A DNA stretch of 32,500 nt from Cyanobacteria bacterium SZAS LIN-3 (GCA_018266215.1 JAFEAV010000015.1:1-32500), one strand, 5' to 3'. Numbered from the stretch's first letter, positions 16,701 through 24,603 are shown. Notes: generated by a model not told the origin, from the letters alone. Numbers and translations: made by a program.

Positions 16701-16913
16701 CGGCGCCTCTCCCTGCGGCAAGTCGCGGGCCAGCTCATGCAGGAGCTTAACCGCGGCCCGTTCACTGGCTGGGTTTTCCAGAGCGGCGAGCAGGGCGGTT
16801 AACTGACTGTTCAGTAGATCAAAAGAGGCGCCGGCGTTTCCAAGACCGTCTGCCACCTGACCACAGGCGGCGAGAATGTCATCCTTGGACGGCACCGATA
16901 GAACCTTAGCCAC
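13734..16913 (-). CDS. Plant-type methionine S-methyltransferase fusion (methyltransferase + aminotransferase domains)
   Basis: 1059 residues starting at a GTG. Residues about 75-345 are a SAM-dependent methyltransferase: motif I VEIGTGSGW (121-129), LDLNP (146-150), and GCIPQVLHPNP (207-217) in place of the usual NPPY. From memory, the segments LSNYCFEQGILEDRFGL (239-255), GGRPG (280-284), and QQADDTDLASLVDLE (308-322) line up with plant MMT (EC 2.1.1.12), which makes S-methylmethionine from methionine and SAM. Plant MMT is also about 1,080 residues with an aminotransferase-like C-terminus. A degenerate fold-type-I domain (about 395-640) precedes a complete-looking aminotransferase (about 685-1059) with QPNNPSG (825-831), Asp856 in ADEIF and the PLP lysine Lys897 in GISKSF. 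SDR and amylase genes follow in the same operon. Homology is strong; the exact reaction is inferred. Confidence 0.88.
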   Translation of the reverse strand: MAKVLSVPSKDDILAACGQVADGLGNAGASFDLLNSQLTALLAALENPASERAAVKLLHELARDLPQGEAPLFVKRVELPTLVRPIELFLTPAVFSPELWGRTFAEGLLKSKEQFHGKKIVEIGTGSGWISLLLLLVTDVREILGLDLNPVACLLARLNTWLNGTTEGGEYILSRAGEPIVKAFQVETSDLLGCVLERQEMFDHVIGCIPQVLHPNPVNPAGDSGTGAEPLSAKELYDLSNYCFEQGILEDRFGLPLIARALEQSQLCLNAGGRMTLVLGGRPGRHAIEGMFDRRGYDCNLVWMRRIQQADDTDLASLVDLEREHGIRFHFFMSRDSAESVSAETAVKLLQQGRTIYHDLLVYQAVTRFEPEVFAFVRNLASMRLDSFRKELDFSRLGDERVSFLSRLSQSMLRAKTIPYPHERGDRGLRELIAVYLKSFCYYPATVDQIFVGPSRAELASLIFKMAAEPGNKILLSRSVEPVYKVAARGAGLEVLVGNDDLSELNELDNLMAPRLIFIAPKQLSDPSPIYLQALIQQARLHPERIYVIDDSENFLISSELGSNMTLRLAGSDPLPANLVFLYGLIKNSISRDLELSFLVNAPRSWMEGLEIGCELSYSRICYATQLLYEWLFDDLMTFPFADAPSAPGPHAEAAKTDHTGLSALTTELARDPVFAPKPVDVDDPDLIRMDYGEFETAVPDILVKGLFKGFLEENDDAGILPEIVSERVCAYMKHTRHVQLPRQRVVLGQGVFPLFGSLIQAFRARLGRDPIVAVPDGSYGPLYPMLRYYGAEILPIATSPERAFVLSTRDFNFARKPDLLWLTQPNNPSGLFIDPERLRSLLETCHQQGIYVFADEIFFLLSDHRLGKWTPASLSVGSHAVGPLADKLFIADGISKSFAAGGLRLGFIVTPDEEWAKLIAQAISPPPGAYLRAWDALYSAFLQRAPHQMMDLTKSFAEVETYLMEKRKSLSAKREALTGLLVEHNLHDGVDTPYRGGLFLLAKLGDRQEALAREALLLTNPGEWGRTRDMVRMCFCLTDDRFDEALRRLRNFLEKTAK

Positions 16914-16979
16914 GATTACCCACTGATCCGGAGAATAGCGGCCTCTATTGTACTAGATCGGCCCCGGGGCAATAGGAAG

Positions 16980-18818
16980 TCAAAGGCCTACGCGGGGGGC
17001 TGCCGGAGGGGTAGAAATGCGCAGATCGCTGCCTTTCCACTTGCTCTTTAGTACCGGTGTCTGAAGCACTCCACGCTCACGCAAGACTTGCTCCTGCACC
17101 TGGTCGCGCATGGTCTGGAAAGCCTCACCAAGGGTGGTGGCAGTACCGTTTTTGCGCAGGGCGTCGATCAAGCACCTGGTGAAAATGCTGTTTTGATAGG
17201 CCTTAGACTCCCAGGAGACCTGTGATGGCGAGCTAGAAGAAATAACCAACTGTCCTGTCCCCTGGGCAACAAAGTCAGCGTCGACATTGCCTTTATAGCT
17301 GATGCCCTTGCCGCCGGCCTCGGCCGCACCGCTGTGGCAGGCGTCGAGCACGACCACAACCCGGTCGGAGTGCACCCGGGCTTTGATAACCCTGGTCAAA
17401 TCCTGCATCGGCAGACCCGAGGCATAGAGATTGTCCACATCGGTGTCGTAGGCAAGCAGATAATTAACGCCGGCATTGTCCATCTCAGACGGGCTGCCGT
17501 GGCTGGAAATATAAATCAAAACCAGGTCGTCGGGATTGGCCACCCGAGGCAGCCACTTATCGCCCAGATCCGAGAGAATATTGGCCCGGGTAGCCTGTTC
17601 GTTAATAAGCAACTTGACGTGGTCTTTGGCGAAATTGCCTTCCTTGATCAGGAACTCCGAAAAGTCCTTGGCGTCCTTGGCCGGATAGTGCAGATTCAGC
17701 TTGCTGTCCTGAAAGTTGCTGATACCGATGATCAGAGCCCACTTATCGCGCACGGGGCGATTGACTATCTCAAGCGCGTCTTCCTCAGTCTCCACCTTGC
17801 CGCCGCTGCTTGCGTGTTCACCCTTGGCCTCAACTTTTTTGCCGGCATGACCTTTATTGGCGCCGCTCTCATGACCGGAAGCAGCCTCGGTCGGGTGGCT
17901 CACCGGCGCAGCCATGGCCAGTTTTTTGCTCTCAGCCAGCTCACGTTTTGCCTTTTCCCGCTCCAGTCGAGCTTCCGCTTCTTTTTCGCGGATAGCCAGC
18001 TCACGACTCTTCATCTCAGCCCGGGCGCGCTCGGCGGCCATGCGTTCGGCCTCCGCCTTTTCACGGAAGAGCTTGGCTTCAATTTCTTTCTGCTCTTTTT
18101 GCAGGGCGATTACCTTGGGATCAACCGCTGTCTTGCCGACGTAAGGGGTATACGTATTGCCCTTACCAAGCTGACTGGAAGCAATCGTGCCACTACTGCT
18201 GGTACCAGAGGTAGAACTACTGGAAGTATTGCCGCTGCTCACAGCCAGGACGTCACCGCCGGAAGCAGCGATATTGGCCTGATTGGCCTGGTCCTTACTT
18301 TTTTGCTCGGCCAGCTTGACGCGTTCCGTTTCCTTCAAGCAAAAATCTCTGTTCTGCCTGGCCTCGGTCAGGGTCGGATCAAGCTTGAGGGCCTGGTCAA
18401 AATCAGCGATGGCCAGGTCATGCTTACCGATATTAGAATAGAGAAGCCCGCGATTAAGATAGACAACGGCGCTTTCGGGATCGAGACGAAGCGCCTCGGT
18501 CAGATCGTTGAGAGCGGGCTCATGCTGCTTGATGGCCGAAAAGCAGAGACTGCGCCAGTAGTAAACGTCGGCGCGATTAGGATTGAGCTTCAAACATTCG
18601 GTCAATTCACGCAGAGCCTTGTCAAATTCTCCGGTCTGGTAATCGTGCTTACCCCTGTCCAGCAAAGTCTTTTCGTTATCCAACCAGCTGCCGGCCCCGC
18701 CGGCCGCCAGGCTGACAGGAGCCAGAACGAGAGAGGAGATGGAAGCGCCGGAAAGACTGAGAGTCAACGCCAGAGACAGTATCAGAGACTTCTTTGACGG
18801 CGATTTACATTTGGCCAT
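16980..18818 (-). CDS. Secreted TPR / coiled-coil / caspase-like (peptidase C14) protein
   Basis: 612 residues from the ATG at 18818 (AGGA upstream); the frame is open to 18857, but that start would overlap the kinase gene and spoil the signal peptide. After a signal peptide (SLILSLALTLSLSGASISSLVL) come three TPRs (about 45-160), a Ser/Gly linker, and a highly charged coiled coil rich in Glu/Lys/Ala/Arg (about 235-302). A His/Lys/Gly-rich linker leads to a C14 caspase domain (about 355-560). Catalytic His440 lies in YISSHGSP and Cys494 in VLDACHSG, so it should be active, with metacaspase/orthocaspase-type preference for basic residues likely. Export and TPRs suggest a scaffolded envelope protease. 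It directly follows a Ser/Thr kinase on the same strand. Confidence 0.9.
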   Translation of the reverse strand: MAKCKSPSKKSLILSLALTLSLSGASISSLVLAPVSLAAGGAGSWLDNEKTLLDRGKHDYQTGEFDKALRELTECLKLNPNRADVYYWRSLCFSAIKQHEPALNDLTEALRLDPESAVVYLNRGLLYSNIGKHDLAIADFDQALKLDPTLTEARQNRDFCLKETERVKLAEQKSKDQANQANIAASGGDVLAVSSGNTSSSSTSGTSSSGTIASSQLGKGNTYTPYVGKTAVDPKVIALQKEQKEIEAKLFREKAEAERMAAERARAEMKSRELAIREKEAEARLEREKAKRELAESKKLAMAAPVSHPTEAASGHESGANKGHAGKKVEAKGEHASSGGKVETEEDALEIVNRPVRDKWALIIGISNFQDSKLNLHYPAKDAKDFSEFLIKEGNFAKDHVKLLINEQATRANILSDLGDKWLPRVANPDDLVLIYISSHGSPSEMDNAGVNYLLAYDTDVDNLYASGLPMQDLTRVIKARVHSDRVVVVLDACHSGAAEAGGKGISYKGNVDADFVAQGTGQLVISSSSPSQVSWESKAYQNSIFTRCLIDALRKNGTATTLGEAFQTMRDQVQEQVLRERGVLQTPVLKSKWKGSDLRISTPPAAPRVGL

Positions 18819-18837
18819 GGCCACGAATCCTTTTTCT

Positions 18838-20406
18838 TCATTGTTGCGGCAGATCACCGCATTCTTGCCGTAGTATTGGACTTTTCAGGTCCCGCAGTAA
18901 CTGGAATTTTGACTGATCTACGTGCAACTTTGAAGCATTAGGAAGAGAATTCTTAACTGATGGGGTCTTAGCCGGTGTCGGCCGCTGCACCGGAAGAGCG
19001 GCGGCCGAGCTTGTCAAATGGGTGTGAACCGCCGCCGGGCGGACCTTGGCAGCGGTCAGGCTGTGCTGGCGCACCGTCAAGCGCACGGGCAGAGGCACGG
19101 GCGACGGCTTGACCGCCGCGGAAGAAACCTGGGGAGTCGGGGTGCGACCAGGACTTTTTGCCGTGTTTGGTTTGTAGGGACGACGCTCAGCCGTAATCTC
19201 GGACTGCAGCTGCGGCTTAAAACCCTGAAAAACAGAGCGATTAGTCCCGACCACGGCGGCGGCGAAAACCATGAGAGCAGTTAAACCCATATAGAGGAAA
19301 TTGGCAGGCGCTATCCGGGGAAGCGATAAATCGGAATAACTCCTGGTCGATCGGTTGGAGGCGGGCAGAGCCGGAACAGGCTTACCCATGGACGTCAACC
19401 GGCCGGTCGTGGCCCTGGTCGCCGACTGAGGATTTCGGGCCACCTCAGCCGCCATGCGCCTTTCGGCCGTCAGGCAGGCCTTTTCGATATCTTCTTTAAA
19501 ATCCGCCATGCTCTGATAGCGGTCGTTGGGATTTTTGGCCATGGCCTTGCGCACGACCGCCTCCAGCTCGCGCGGCGGCGGGGAGCTGGGGCAGACTTCG
19601 GCAAAGGGCGGCGGATCACGGTGCAGGTGGTGATGCAGCATTTCATAAACCACATCGCTGGCAAAGGGATCACGCCCGCAGGCCATTTCGTAGACAACCA
19701 CTCCCAGAGAGTAAATATCGCAGCGATGATCGACCGTGCCGCCCTTGATTTGCTCAGGGGAAATATAGGGCGGCGAGCCCCAGAGCTGGCCGGTCTGGGT
19801 AAGGCGCTGGTCGTCTTCACCCAGTTTGGCCAGGCCAAAATCCACGACCTTCACCTCAAATTGCTCGTCCTCGCCCAGGATCATGATATTGGCGGGCTTG
19901 AGGTCGCGGTGAATAACATTGTGGCGGTGGGCGTGTTCCACAGCCGAGGCCACCTGGGAGGCAATGCTACAGAGGCGGCGGAGTTGCAGGCGTCCGGCAC
20001 TTTGCAGAATATCGTCCAGGGTGCAGCCCTGGATGTGATCCATAACGACGTAAGGCTGGCCGTCATGGCCGACGATGCAGTCGTAAACGGTGACCACATT
20101 GGGATGCGAAAGTCGGCTCAGGGTAATGATTTCGCGCTGGAAGCGCTGCCAGACATCGGGTCTTTCGTCGGGACGAAACTTGACGGTTTTGATGGCCACA
20201 AGCCGGTCCACAAGCACGTGCCGGGCTTTGTAGACCACCGACATGCCACCCCAGCCTATGACCTCCAGGATGCGATATTTGTTTTCCAGCACCTGGCCCA
20301 GGAGCGGGTCTTTATAGTTAGTCCGGACAATGGCGTCGCCGGTCGCGGTGTACACCCTCGACCTCTCCAGTGGTTCAACCTGACTTCCGTCGCTCTGTCC
20401 TTGCAT
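18838..20406 (-). CDS. PknB-type Ser/Thr protein kinase with one transmembrane helix
   Basis: 522 residues. The kinase domain (about 44-310) keeps every catalytic element: glycine loop GWGGMS (51-56), Lys73 in AIKTVKF, HRDLKPAN (166-173), DFGLAK (189-194), GSPPYISPEQ (210-219) and the APE-region equivalent. A Pro/Ser/Thr-rich juxtamembrane stretch leads to one membrane helix (NFLYMGLTALMVFAAAVVG, about 369-387), then a Pro/Thr/Lys-rich, low-complexity outer region (about 390-522) without PASTA repeats. It probably phosphorylates cytoplasmic targets in response to an envelope signal. GGAG precedes the ATG. The gene ends 20 bp before the caspase-like gene starts, so they are likely co-expressed. 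Confidence 0.95.
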   Translation of the reverse strand: MQGQSDGSQVEPLERSRVYTATGDAIVRTNYKDPLLGQVLENKYRILEVIGWGGMSVVYKARHVLVDRLVAIKTVKFRPDERPDVWQRFQREIITLSRLSHPNVVTVYDCIVGHDGQPYVVMDHIQGCTLDDILQSAGRLQLRRLCSIASQVASAVEHAHRHNVIHRDLKPANIMILGEDEQFEVKVVDFGLAKLGEDDQRLTQTGQLWGSPPYISPEQIKGGTVDHRCDIYSLGVVVYEMACGRDPFASDVVYEMLHHHLHRDPPPFAEVCPSSPPPRELEAVVRKAMAKNPNDRYQSMADFKEDIEKACLTAERRMAAEVARNPQSATRATTGRLTSMGKPVPALPASNRSTRSYSDLSLPRIAPANFLYMGLTALMVFAAAVVGTNRSVFQGFKPQLQSEITAERRPYKPNTAKSPGRTPTPQVSSAAVKPSPVPLPVRLTVRQHSLTAAKVRPAAVHTHLTSSAAALPVQRPTPAKTPSVKNSLPNASKLHVDQSKFQLLRDLKSPILRQECGDLPQQ

Positions 20407-20507
20407 TCAGTCTCCGCCAGGGGACATTTTGACCGCTTAGATTCCAGTACGCCGGCCGACGGCGGAAGTTACACCAGCTTTAGCTTGCAGCTGTAATTTG
20501 CCCTTGA

Positions 20508-20552
20508 GAAAAGGCCCGGCCTCAAATGGAAGAACTCCTGGAGCCGGGCCTT
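20508..20552 (-). terminator. Rho-independent terminator for the Spy-like gene
   Basis: A perfect 10-bp GC-rich inverted repeat, AAGGCCCGGC (20511-20520) and GCCGGGCCTT (20543-20552), with a 22-nt loop. Read on the minus strand the stem is followed by TTTTCTC, and it lies 38 bp beyond the stop of the gene ending at 20590. The loop is longer than usual but the orientation and tail fit. Confidence 0.65.
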
Positions 20553-20589
20553 GCTGAGCTGGGGTGCCTGAATGGGCCTGGCTATATCA

Positions 20590-21258
20590 CTATTTGCCCA
20601 TCATTGCGTGATGTCCGTGTGAAGAACCAAAACCCCAGTGGTGACCATGGTGTCTGTGGTGACCTCCGAGCGAGGCCTTGATCATCTTCATGCGCAATTC
20701 TTTGCGTTGCTCAGGAGTGAGTACCTGAGCCATTTTTATCAAACTGTCTATCTTCAAATTAGACATGTCCGCCTTCAGTGCCGATATCTTATTTTGCAGG
20801 TCCTGGGCCTGTTTTGTGTCGATATTAGAGGCGGAAAGTGTATCTTTTAGTTTACGTCCCAGGGAATGGCTCTGCACCATCTTCGGTCCCATCTGGTCCA
20901 TAAGGTCTTCTTTGATGGCATATAGCTTTTCATACTGATCGTCGGTGAGCTTGTTGGCCTCACTGAAGCAGCCATGACCGCCCTCACCGGATCCGCCTTC
21001 CTTACCCCAGCCATGATGACCCATATGGAAGGCATCACCTGAAGGAGGGGGCAGCAGGGCGGCAAACTGAGGCGGAGGACCGTCGCTCTCCCCGTCATCA
21101 CCACCGAAGGCCTCTACTCCACCGACCTGGGTCTCACCGCCCATAGCCTCCTGAGCCTGTACTGGTAAGGCCGCTCCTTGCACCGCAAGGCAAGCACTGA
21201 GGATCAGGCCGAACGCCAGGGGCAGCTGCGGCATCTTTATATCTTTTGAAATTGACAT
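20590..21258 (-). CDS. His-rich periplasmic Spy/CpxP-like protein (LTxxQ motifs)
   Basis: 222 residues from the ATG at 21258, chosen because AGGAG sits just upstream and because the leader MSISKDIKMPQLPLAFGLIL then forms a proper signal peptide with cleavage near PVQAQ. The frame stays open another 41 residues upstream, which I treat as untranslated. A Gly/Asp-rich region precedes a helical domain with two LTxxQ-type motifs (LTDDQYEKL and LTPEQRKEL) about 70 residues apart, as in Spy, CpxP and ZraP-like periplasmic chaperones or metal sensors. Two His/Gly clusters (HMGHHGWG, and the C-terminal GGHHRHHGHHWGF) suggest metal binding, a known trait of ZraP. It is divergent from the MFS transporter gene. 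Confidence 0.82.
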   Translation of the reverse strand: MSISKDIKMPQLPLAFGLILSACLAVQGAALPVQAQEAMGGETQVGGVEAFGGDDGESDGPPPQFAALLPPPSGDAFHMGHHGWGKEGGSGEGGHGCFSEANKLTDDQYEKLYAIKEDLMDQMGPKMVQSHSLGRKLKDTLSASNIDTKQAQDLQNKISALKADMSNLKIDSLIKMAQVLTPEQRKELRMKMIKASLGGHHRHHGHHWGFGSSHGHHAMMGK

Positions 21259-21411
21259 GTTGGTTCGCTCCTGGGAGTAAAACAGGGTCTCGTTTACAGT
21301 TAGACGCCCGCTCCGACCAAAAAGTTCAAAATCTACAAACAAATTTTTTGGCGAGCAATAGATTAAGCTATTAAACCCCAAAGCCTTACCTTATAAGCAC
21401 AAGGAACAGTC

Positions 21412-22761
21412 ATGAGTCACGTGAACCCCGACGCCCCTGCCGTAGAAAGCTCAGTGCAGGCCGCTTCGGGTAGCCGAGCTACGTCCTACCGCTGGATCAT
21501 TATCGCCCTGGCCTTCATCATCACGCTTGTCAACTACCTCGACCGGTCGGCCATGGCTTACGCCATTGAACCCCTGAAACTGGAATTCGGCTTCAAGGAC
21601 AGCGACATCGGCAAAATCCAGGGGGCTTTCGGAATAGGCTACATGTTTATGACCACCGGCGGCGGCATCCTTGTCGACCGCTACGGCGCACGCAGCGTCT
21701 GGTCCATCGCCGCCATCCTCTGGTCTGCCTGCACCGCCGTCGTCGGCGCCGCCTCAAACTTCTGGGTCTTTTCCAGCATCCGTATCATGCTCGGCCTTTC
21801 CGAGGGCCCGCACTTCCCCGCCCTCACCCGGGTCGTCGCCGACTGGTTGCCCTCGCAGGAGCGCGCCCGCTCAACGGCTTTCGGTCTGGCCGCCGTGCCC
21901 CTGTCTTCGGCTATCGGCGCCATCCTGATCACAACATTGATCCGTCTCTACGACTGGAAAATGATGTTTGCCATCCTGGGCTCGGCCGGTATCGTCTGGG
22001 CCGTCATCTGGATCATATTTTTCCGCGATTATCCCGAGCACTCCAAGTTTGTCAACGACGCCGAGCTCTCCATCATCCGTGAGGGTGCGCCGCTCAACCG
22101 TCACCGCAAACACGCCGAAATCAAAGCCCATGAAATATCCCTGGGCAAAACCACCTGGAAGTTCATCCTCACCAACCCGGCACTCATAGCCAATAACTTT
22201 GGTTTCTTCAGCTTCGGCTACCTGCTCTTTTTTGGTGTCACCTGGCTGCCTGAATATTTCTTCCGCACCTATCATTTAAATCTCAAAACCGGCGGCCCCT
22301 ATCTGATGATAGTCTGGCTGACGGCGGCGGTCTTCCTTGTAGCGGCCGGCTTCATCTCCGACCACATCTGGAAACTGACCGGCAGCATGCGTGCCGCTCG
22401 CACACACCTGATCTGGTCCACCCAGCTGCTCTCCGGCCTCTGCTTCATCCCCATTATGTTCAATCCCAATTTGACCGTGGCTCTGGTCATGATCTCGCTG
22501 GGCATGGGCTTTGGTCTGATGGCCAATTCCTGTTTTTACGCCATGAACTGCGATCTTGCCAAAGACAAAGCCGCCACCAGTCTCGGACTGATGGATTCTT
22601 ATCTGGCTCTGGCAGGGATTCTCGCTCCGGTCTTCACCGGCTATCTCACCCAGATGACCGGCAATTTCAACAGCGCCTTTTTCCTCCTCTCCTTTTTCAC
22701 ATTGAGTTCGGTGGTGGCAATTTTGATTCTGCAAAAACCTGATAACTACAAACACTCTTGA
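21412..22761 (+). CDS. MFS transporter, anion:cation symporter family (hexuronate/galactonate-type)
   Basis: 449 residues with twelve predicted membrane helices. The first helix region YRWIIIALAFIITLVNYLDR, the GGGILVDRYGARSVW loop between helices 2 and 3, and EGPHFPALTRVVADWLPSQE between helices 4 and 5 are typical of the ACS family, whose members import organic anions such as hexuronates, galactonate, glucarate or phthalate with protons. The substrate cannot be told from sequence. AAGGA lies six bases before the ATG. The stop overlaps the TTG start of the type II NADH dehydrogenase (TTGA), so the two are translationally linked, although transport and respiratory-chain functions have no obvious common purpose. 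Confidence 0.9.
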   Translation: MSHVNPDAPAVESSVQAASGSRATSYRWIIIALAFIITLVNYLDRSAMAYAIEPLKLEFGFKDSDIGKIQGAFGIGYMFMTTGGGILVDRYGARSVWSIAAILWSACTAVVGAASNFWVFSSIRIMLGLSEGPHFPALTRVVADWLPSQERARSTAFGLAAVPLSSAIGAILITTLIRLYDWKMMFAILGSAGIVWAVIWIIFFRDYPEHSKFVNDAELSIIREGAPLNRHRKHAEIKAHEISLGKTTWKFILTNPALIANNFGFFSFGYLLFFGVTWLPEYFFRTYHLNLKTGGPYLMIVWLTAAVFLVAAGFISDHIWKLTGSMRAARTHLIWSTQLLSGLCFIPIMFNPNLTVALVMISLGMGFGLMANSCFYAMNCDLAKDKAATSLGLMDSYLALAGILAPVFTGYLTQMTGNFNSAFFLLSFFTLSSVVAILILQKPDNYKHS

Positions 22762-24053
22762 GCACTGAAAAGAAAATCGCCAGAGTAGTCATCATCGGTG
22801 GTGGCTTCGCCGGACTCAATTGCGCTAAAGCTTTGCAAAAAGCGGCGGTGGAAATAACCATTGTCGACCGCAAAAACCATCACTTATTTCAACCTCTGCT
22901 CTATCAGGTAGCCACAGCCACACTGGCTCCCAGCAATATTGCTCAGCCGATTCGCTCAATTTTGAGAGACTATGAAAATGTGCGGGTAATCCTTGATGAA
23001 GTGACAGGATTTGATCTGCAAGCAAGCCGGGTGCAACTGGGCAGCGGCACCACAATTGAATACGACTATCTGGTTGTAGCCTCGGGTTCGACGCATTCTT
23101 ACTTCGGTCACAATGAATGGGAAAGATTTGCCCCGGGTTTGAAAACAGTTGAAGATGCAATTGAAATTCGCAAGCAAATATTCCTCGCCTTCGAACGAGC
23201 CGAAAGACAGATGCTCGATCACGGCAGCCACGATCCGCTCGTCTTTGTCGTCATCGGCGGCGGTCCGACCGGGGTGGAACTGGCCGGAGCAATAGCCGAC
23301 ACAGCCAAGATTTTTTTGCGCAAAGACTACCGGCTTTGCAAACCCTGCGATGCCCGCATCTTGCTCATTGAAAGTCTGGACAAAATCCTCGGCCCCTACC
23401 CGCAAAAGCTATCTGAAAGCGCCCTTGAACAGCTGCAGGAGCTGGGCGTCGAAGTGCTCCTCGGGACAAAAGTAGAAGACGTACAAGATCACTGCGTCAT
23501 CACCGATAAAGGCCGCTACGACGCCTCGGTCATAATCTGGGCCGCCGGTGTGGCCGCTTCTCCGCTGGGTAAAATGCTCGGCGAAGTGGACCGACGCGGC
23601 TGTGTCATGGTCGATCAATATCTCAATCCGCGCAGTCCGCATCCGACCAAAAATATCTATGTACTGGGTGATCTGGCGCACTTCGAGCAGGACGGCAAGC
23701 AAGTGCCGGGCGTGGCACAAACAGCCATTCAAATGGGCAATTACACAGCCCGGGCCATCGCCTGCGACCTGCGCGGCGAGCAGCGGCCGCAATTTAGATA
23801 TTTCGACAAAGGCGAAATGGCGACAATCGGTCGCGCCAAAGCCGTCGCCCAACTGAAGTGGCCTTTCAAAGCCGACCTCACCGGCCTGCCCGCCTGGCTC
23901 AGCTGGCTGCTCATACACATTCTCTTTCTGGTGGGCTTAAAAAATCGTCTGATCGTTCTGCTGCAATGGATGTGGACTTTCTTCAGCAAACGCTGGGGCG
24001 TGGGCCTGATAACATTTGAGGGCAACGTCAAACCGGAGGATAGAGACAGGTAA
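22758..24053 (+). CDS. ndh: Type II NADH:quinone oxidoreductase (NDH-2)
   Basis: 431 residues, the usual size. NDH-2 is a single-subunit, non-proton-pumping flavoenzyme on the inner membrane face that passes electrons from NADH to quinone. The FAD motif VVIIGGGFAGLNCAKAL (10-26), the family signature FQPLLYQVATATL (about 44-56), the NADH-binding VFVVIGGGPTGVELAGA (about 161-177) and NIYVLGDLAHF with GVAQTAIQMG are all present. The C-terminal hydrophobic and amphipathic stretch (WLSWLLIHILFLVGL and after) is the membrane anchor. The start is TTG, overlapping the transporter stop; no ATG or GTG lies close enough to replace it and no ribosome site is visible, which points to coupled translation. 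Confidence 0.93.
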   Translation: MSTEKKIARVVIIGGGFAGLNCAKALQKAAVEITIVDRKNHHLFQPLLYQVATATLAPSNIAQPIRSILRDYENVRVILDEVTGFDLQASRVQLGSGTTIEYDYLVVASGSTHSYFGHNEWERFAPGLKTVEDAIEIRKQIFLAFERAERQMLDHGSHDPLVFVVIGGGPTGVELAGAIADTAKIFLRKDYRLCKPCDARILLIESLDKILGPYPQKLSESALEQLQELGVEVLLGTKVEDVQDHCVITDKGRYDASVIIWAAGVAASPLGKMLGEVDRRGCVMVDQYLNPRSPHPTKNIYVLGDLAHFEQDGKQVPGVAQTAIQMGNYTARAIACDLRGEQRPQFRYFDKGEMATIGRAKAVAQLKWPFKADLTGLPAWLSWLLIHILFLVGLKNRLIVLLQWMWTFFSKRWGVGLITFEGNVKPEDRDR

Positions 24054-24589
24054 TGGGCTCCAGCATGTCCTGGTTTGCATCGCGCAAGACTGTACCGAAA
24101 GAAGTCATGGATGAAATAAGCCGGGGTTTCAAGCAAGAGCGTTCGGAATTTATGGAACGCATGGCCGCCCTCAATCCGACATTTGCAAAAGGTCCGATGG
24201 CCAGATTGAGGGAAGCCGGTGTCGTAGCAGACCGGCACCTGCCGTCGGGCTGGCACGCCGTCTATGTGGAACGCGGCGATGTGATTCAAGCAAACAGTGC
24301 ACAGATGGCAAAGCTCTCAATCGGCACCACAGTTGTTGCCTGCTTCATCGAAGAGCACGTCATGTACAGCTCGGCGGCACAATGGGACAACGGCAAGTTG
24401 TCCTGGATGGTGATCCATGACAGTCAAAAAGGCCGTCTAAATATGCAGACCACGGGCAAACTACCGCCGCAATATCAGAAAATCTACGAGGGTTTAAAGG
24501 CGAAACAGGTCAGTCTCGACGACTGTGATTATCTGTTTGACGTGCCACCGGAAGTGGCTCATGCGGTAACCGGCATCCGGATTTTTTAG
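24053..24589 (+). CDS. Conserved-looking protein of unknown function, coupled to NDH-2
   Basis: 178 residues, not recognised. It opens with a short amphipathic segment and a charged helix (PKEVMDEISRGFKQERSEFMERM). A mixed, probably beta-rich domain (about 55-178) follows, with GWHAVYVERGDVIQ, TTVVACFIEEHVMYSS and LSWMVIHDSQKG, then a segment ending PPQYQKIYEGLKAKQ. No signal peptide or membrane helix. Its ATG overlaps the NDH-2 stop by one base (TAATG), so the products are made together and may act together, perhaps in redox or membrane physiology; that is inference from position. It ends 14 bp from a convergent gene. Confidence 0.78.
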   Translation: MGSSMSWFASRKTVPKEVMDEISRGFKQERSEFMERMAALNPTFAKGPMARLREAGVVADRHLPSGWHAVYVERGDVIQANSAQMAKLSIGTTVVACFIEEHVMYSSAAQWDNGKLSWMVIHDSQKGRLNMQTTGKLPPQYQKIYEGLKAKQVSLDDCDYLFDVPPEVAHAVTGIRIF

Positions 24590-24603
24590 CCCACAGGACT
24601 ACA

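Noticed and set aside
17334..18797. 487-residue plus-strand open frame opposite the caspase-like gene
   Set aside because: The minus strand encodes TPR and caspase motifs; the antisense reading has no recognisable feature.
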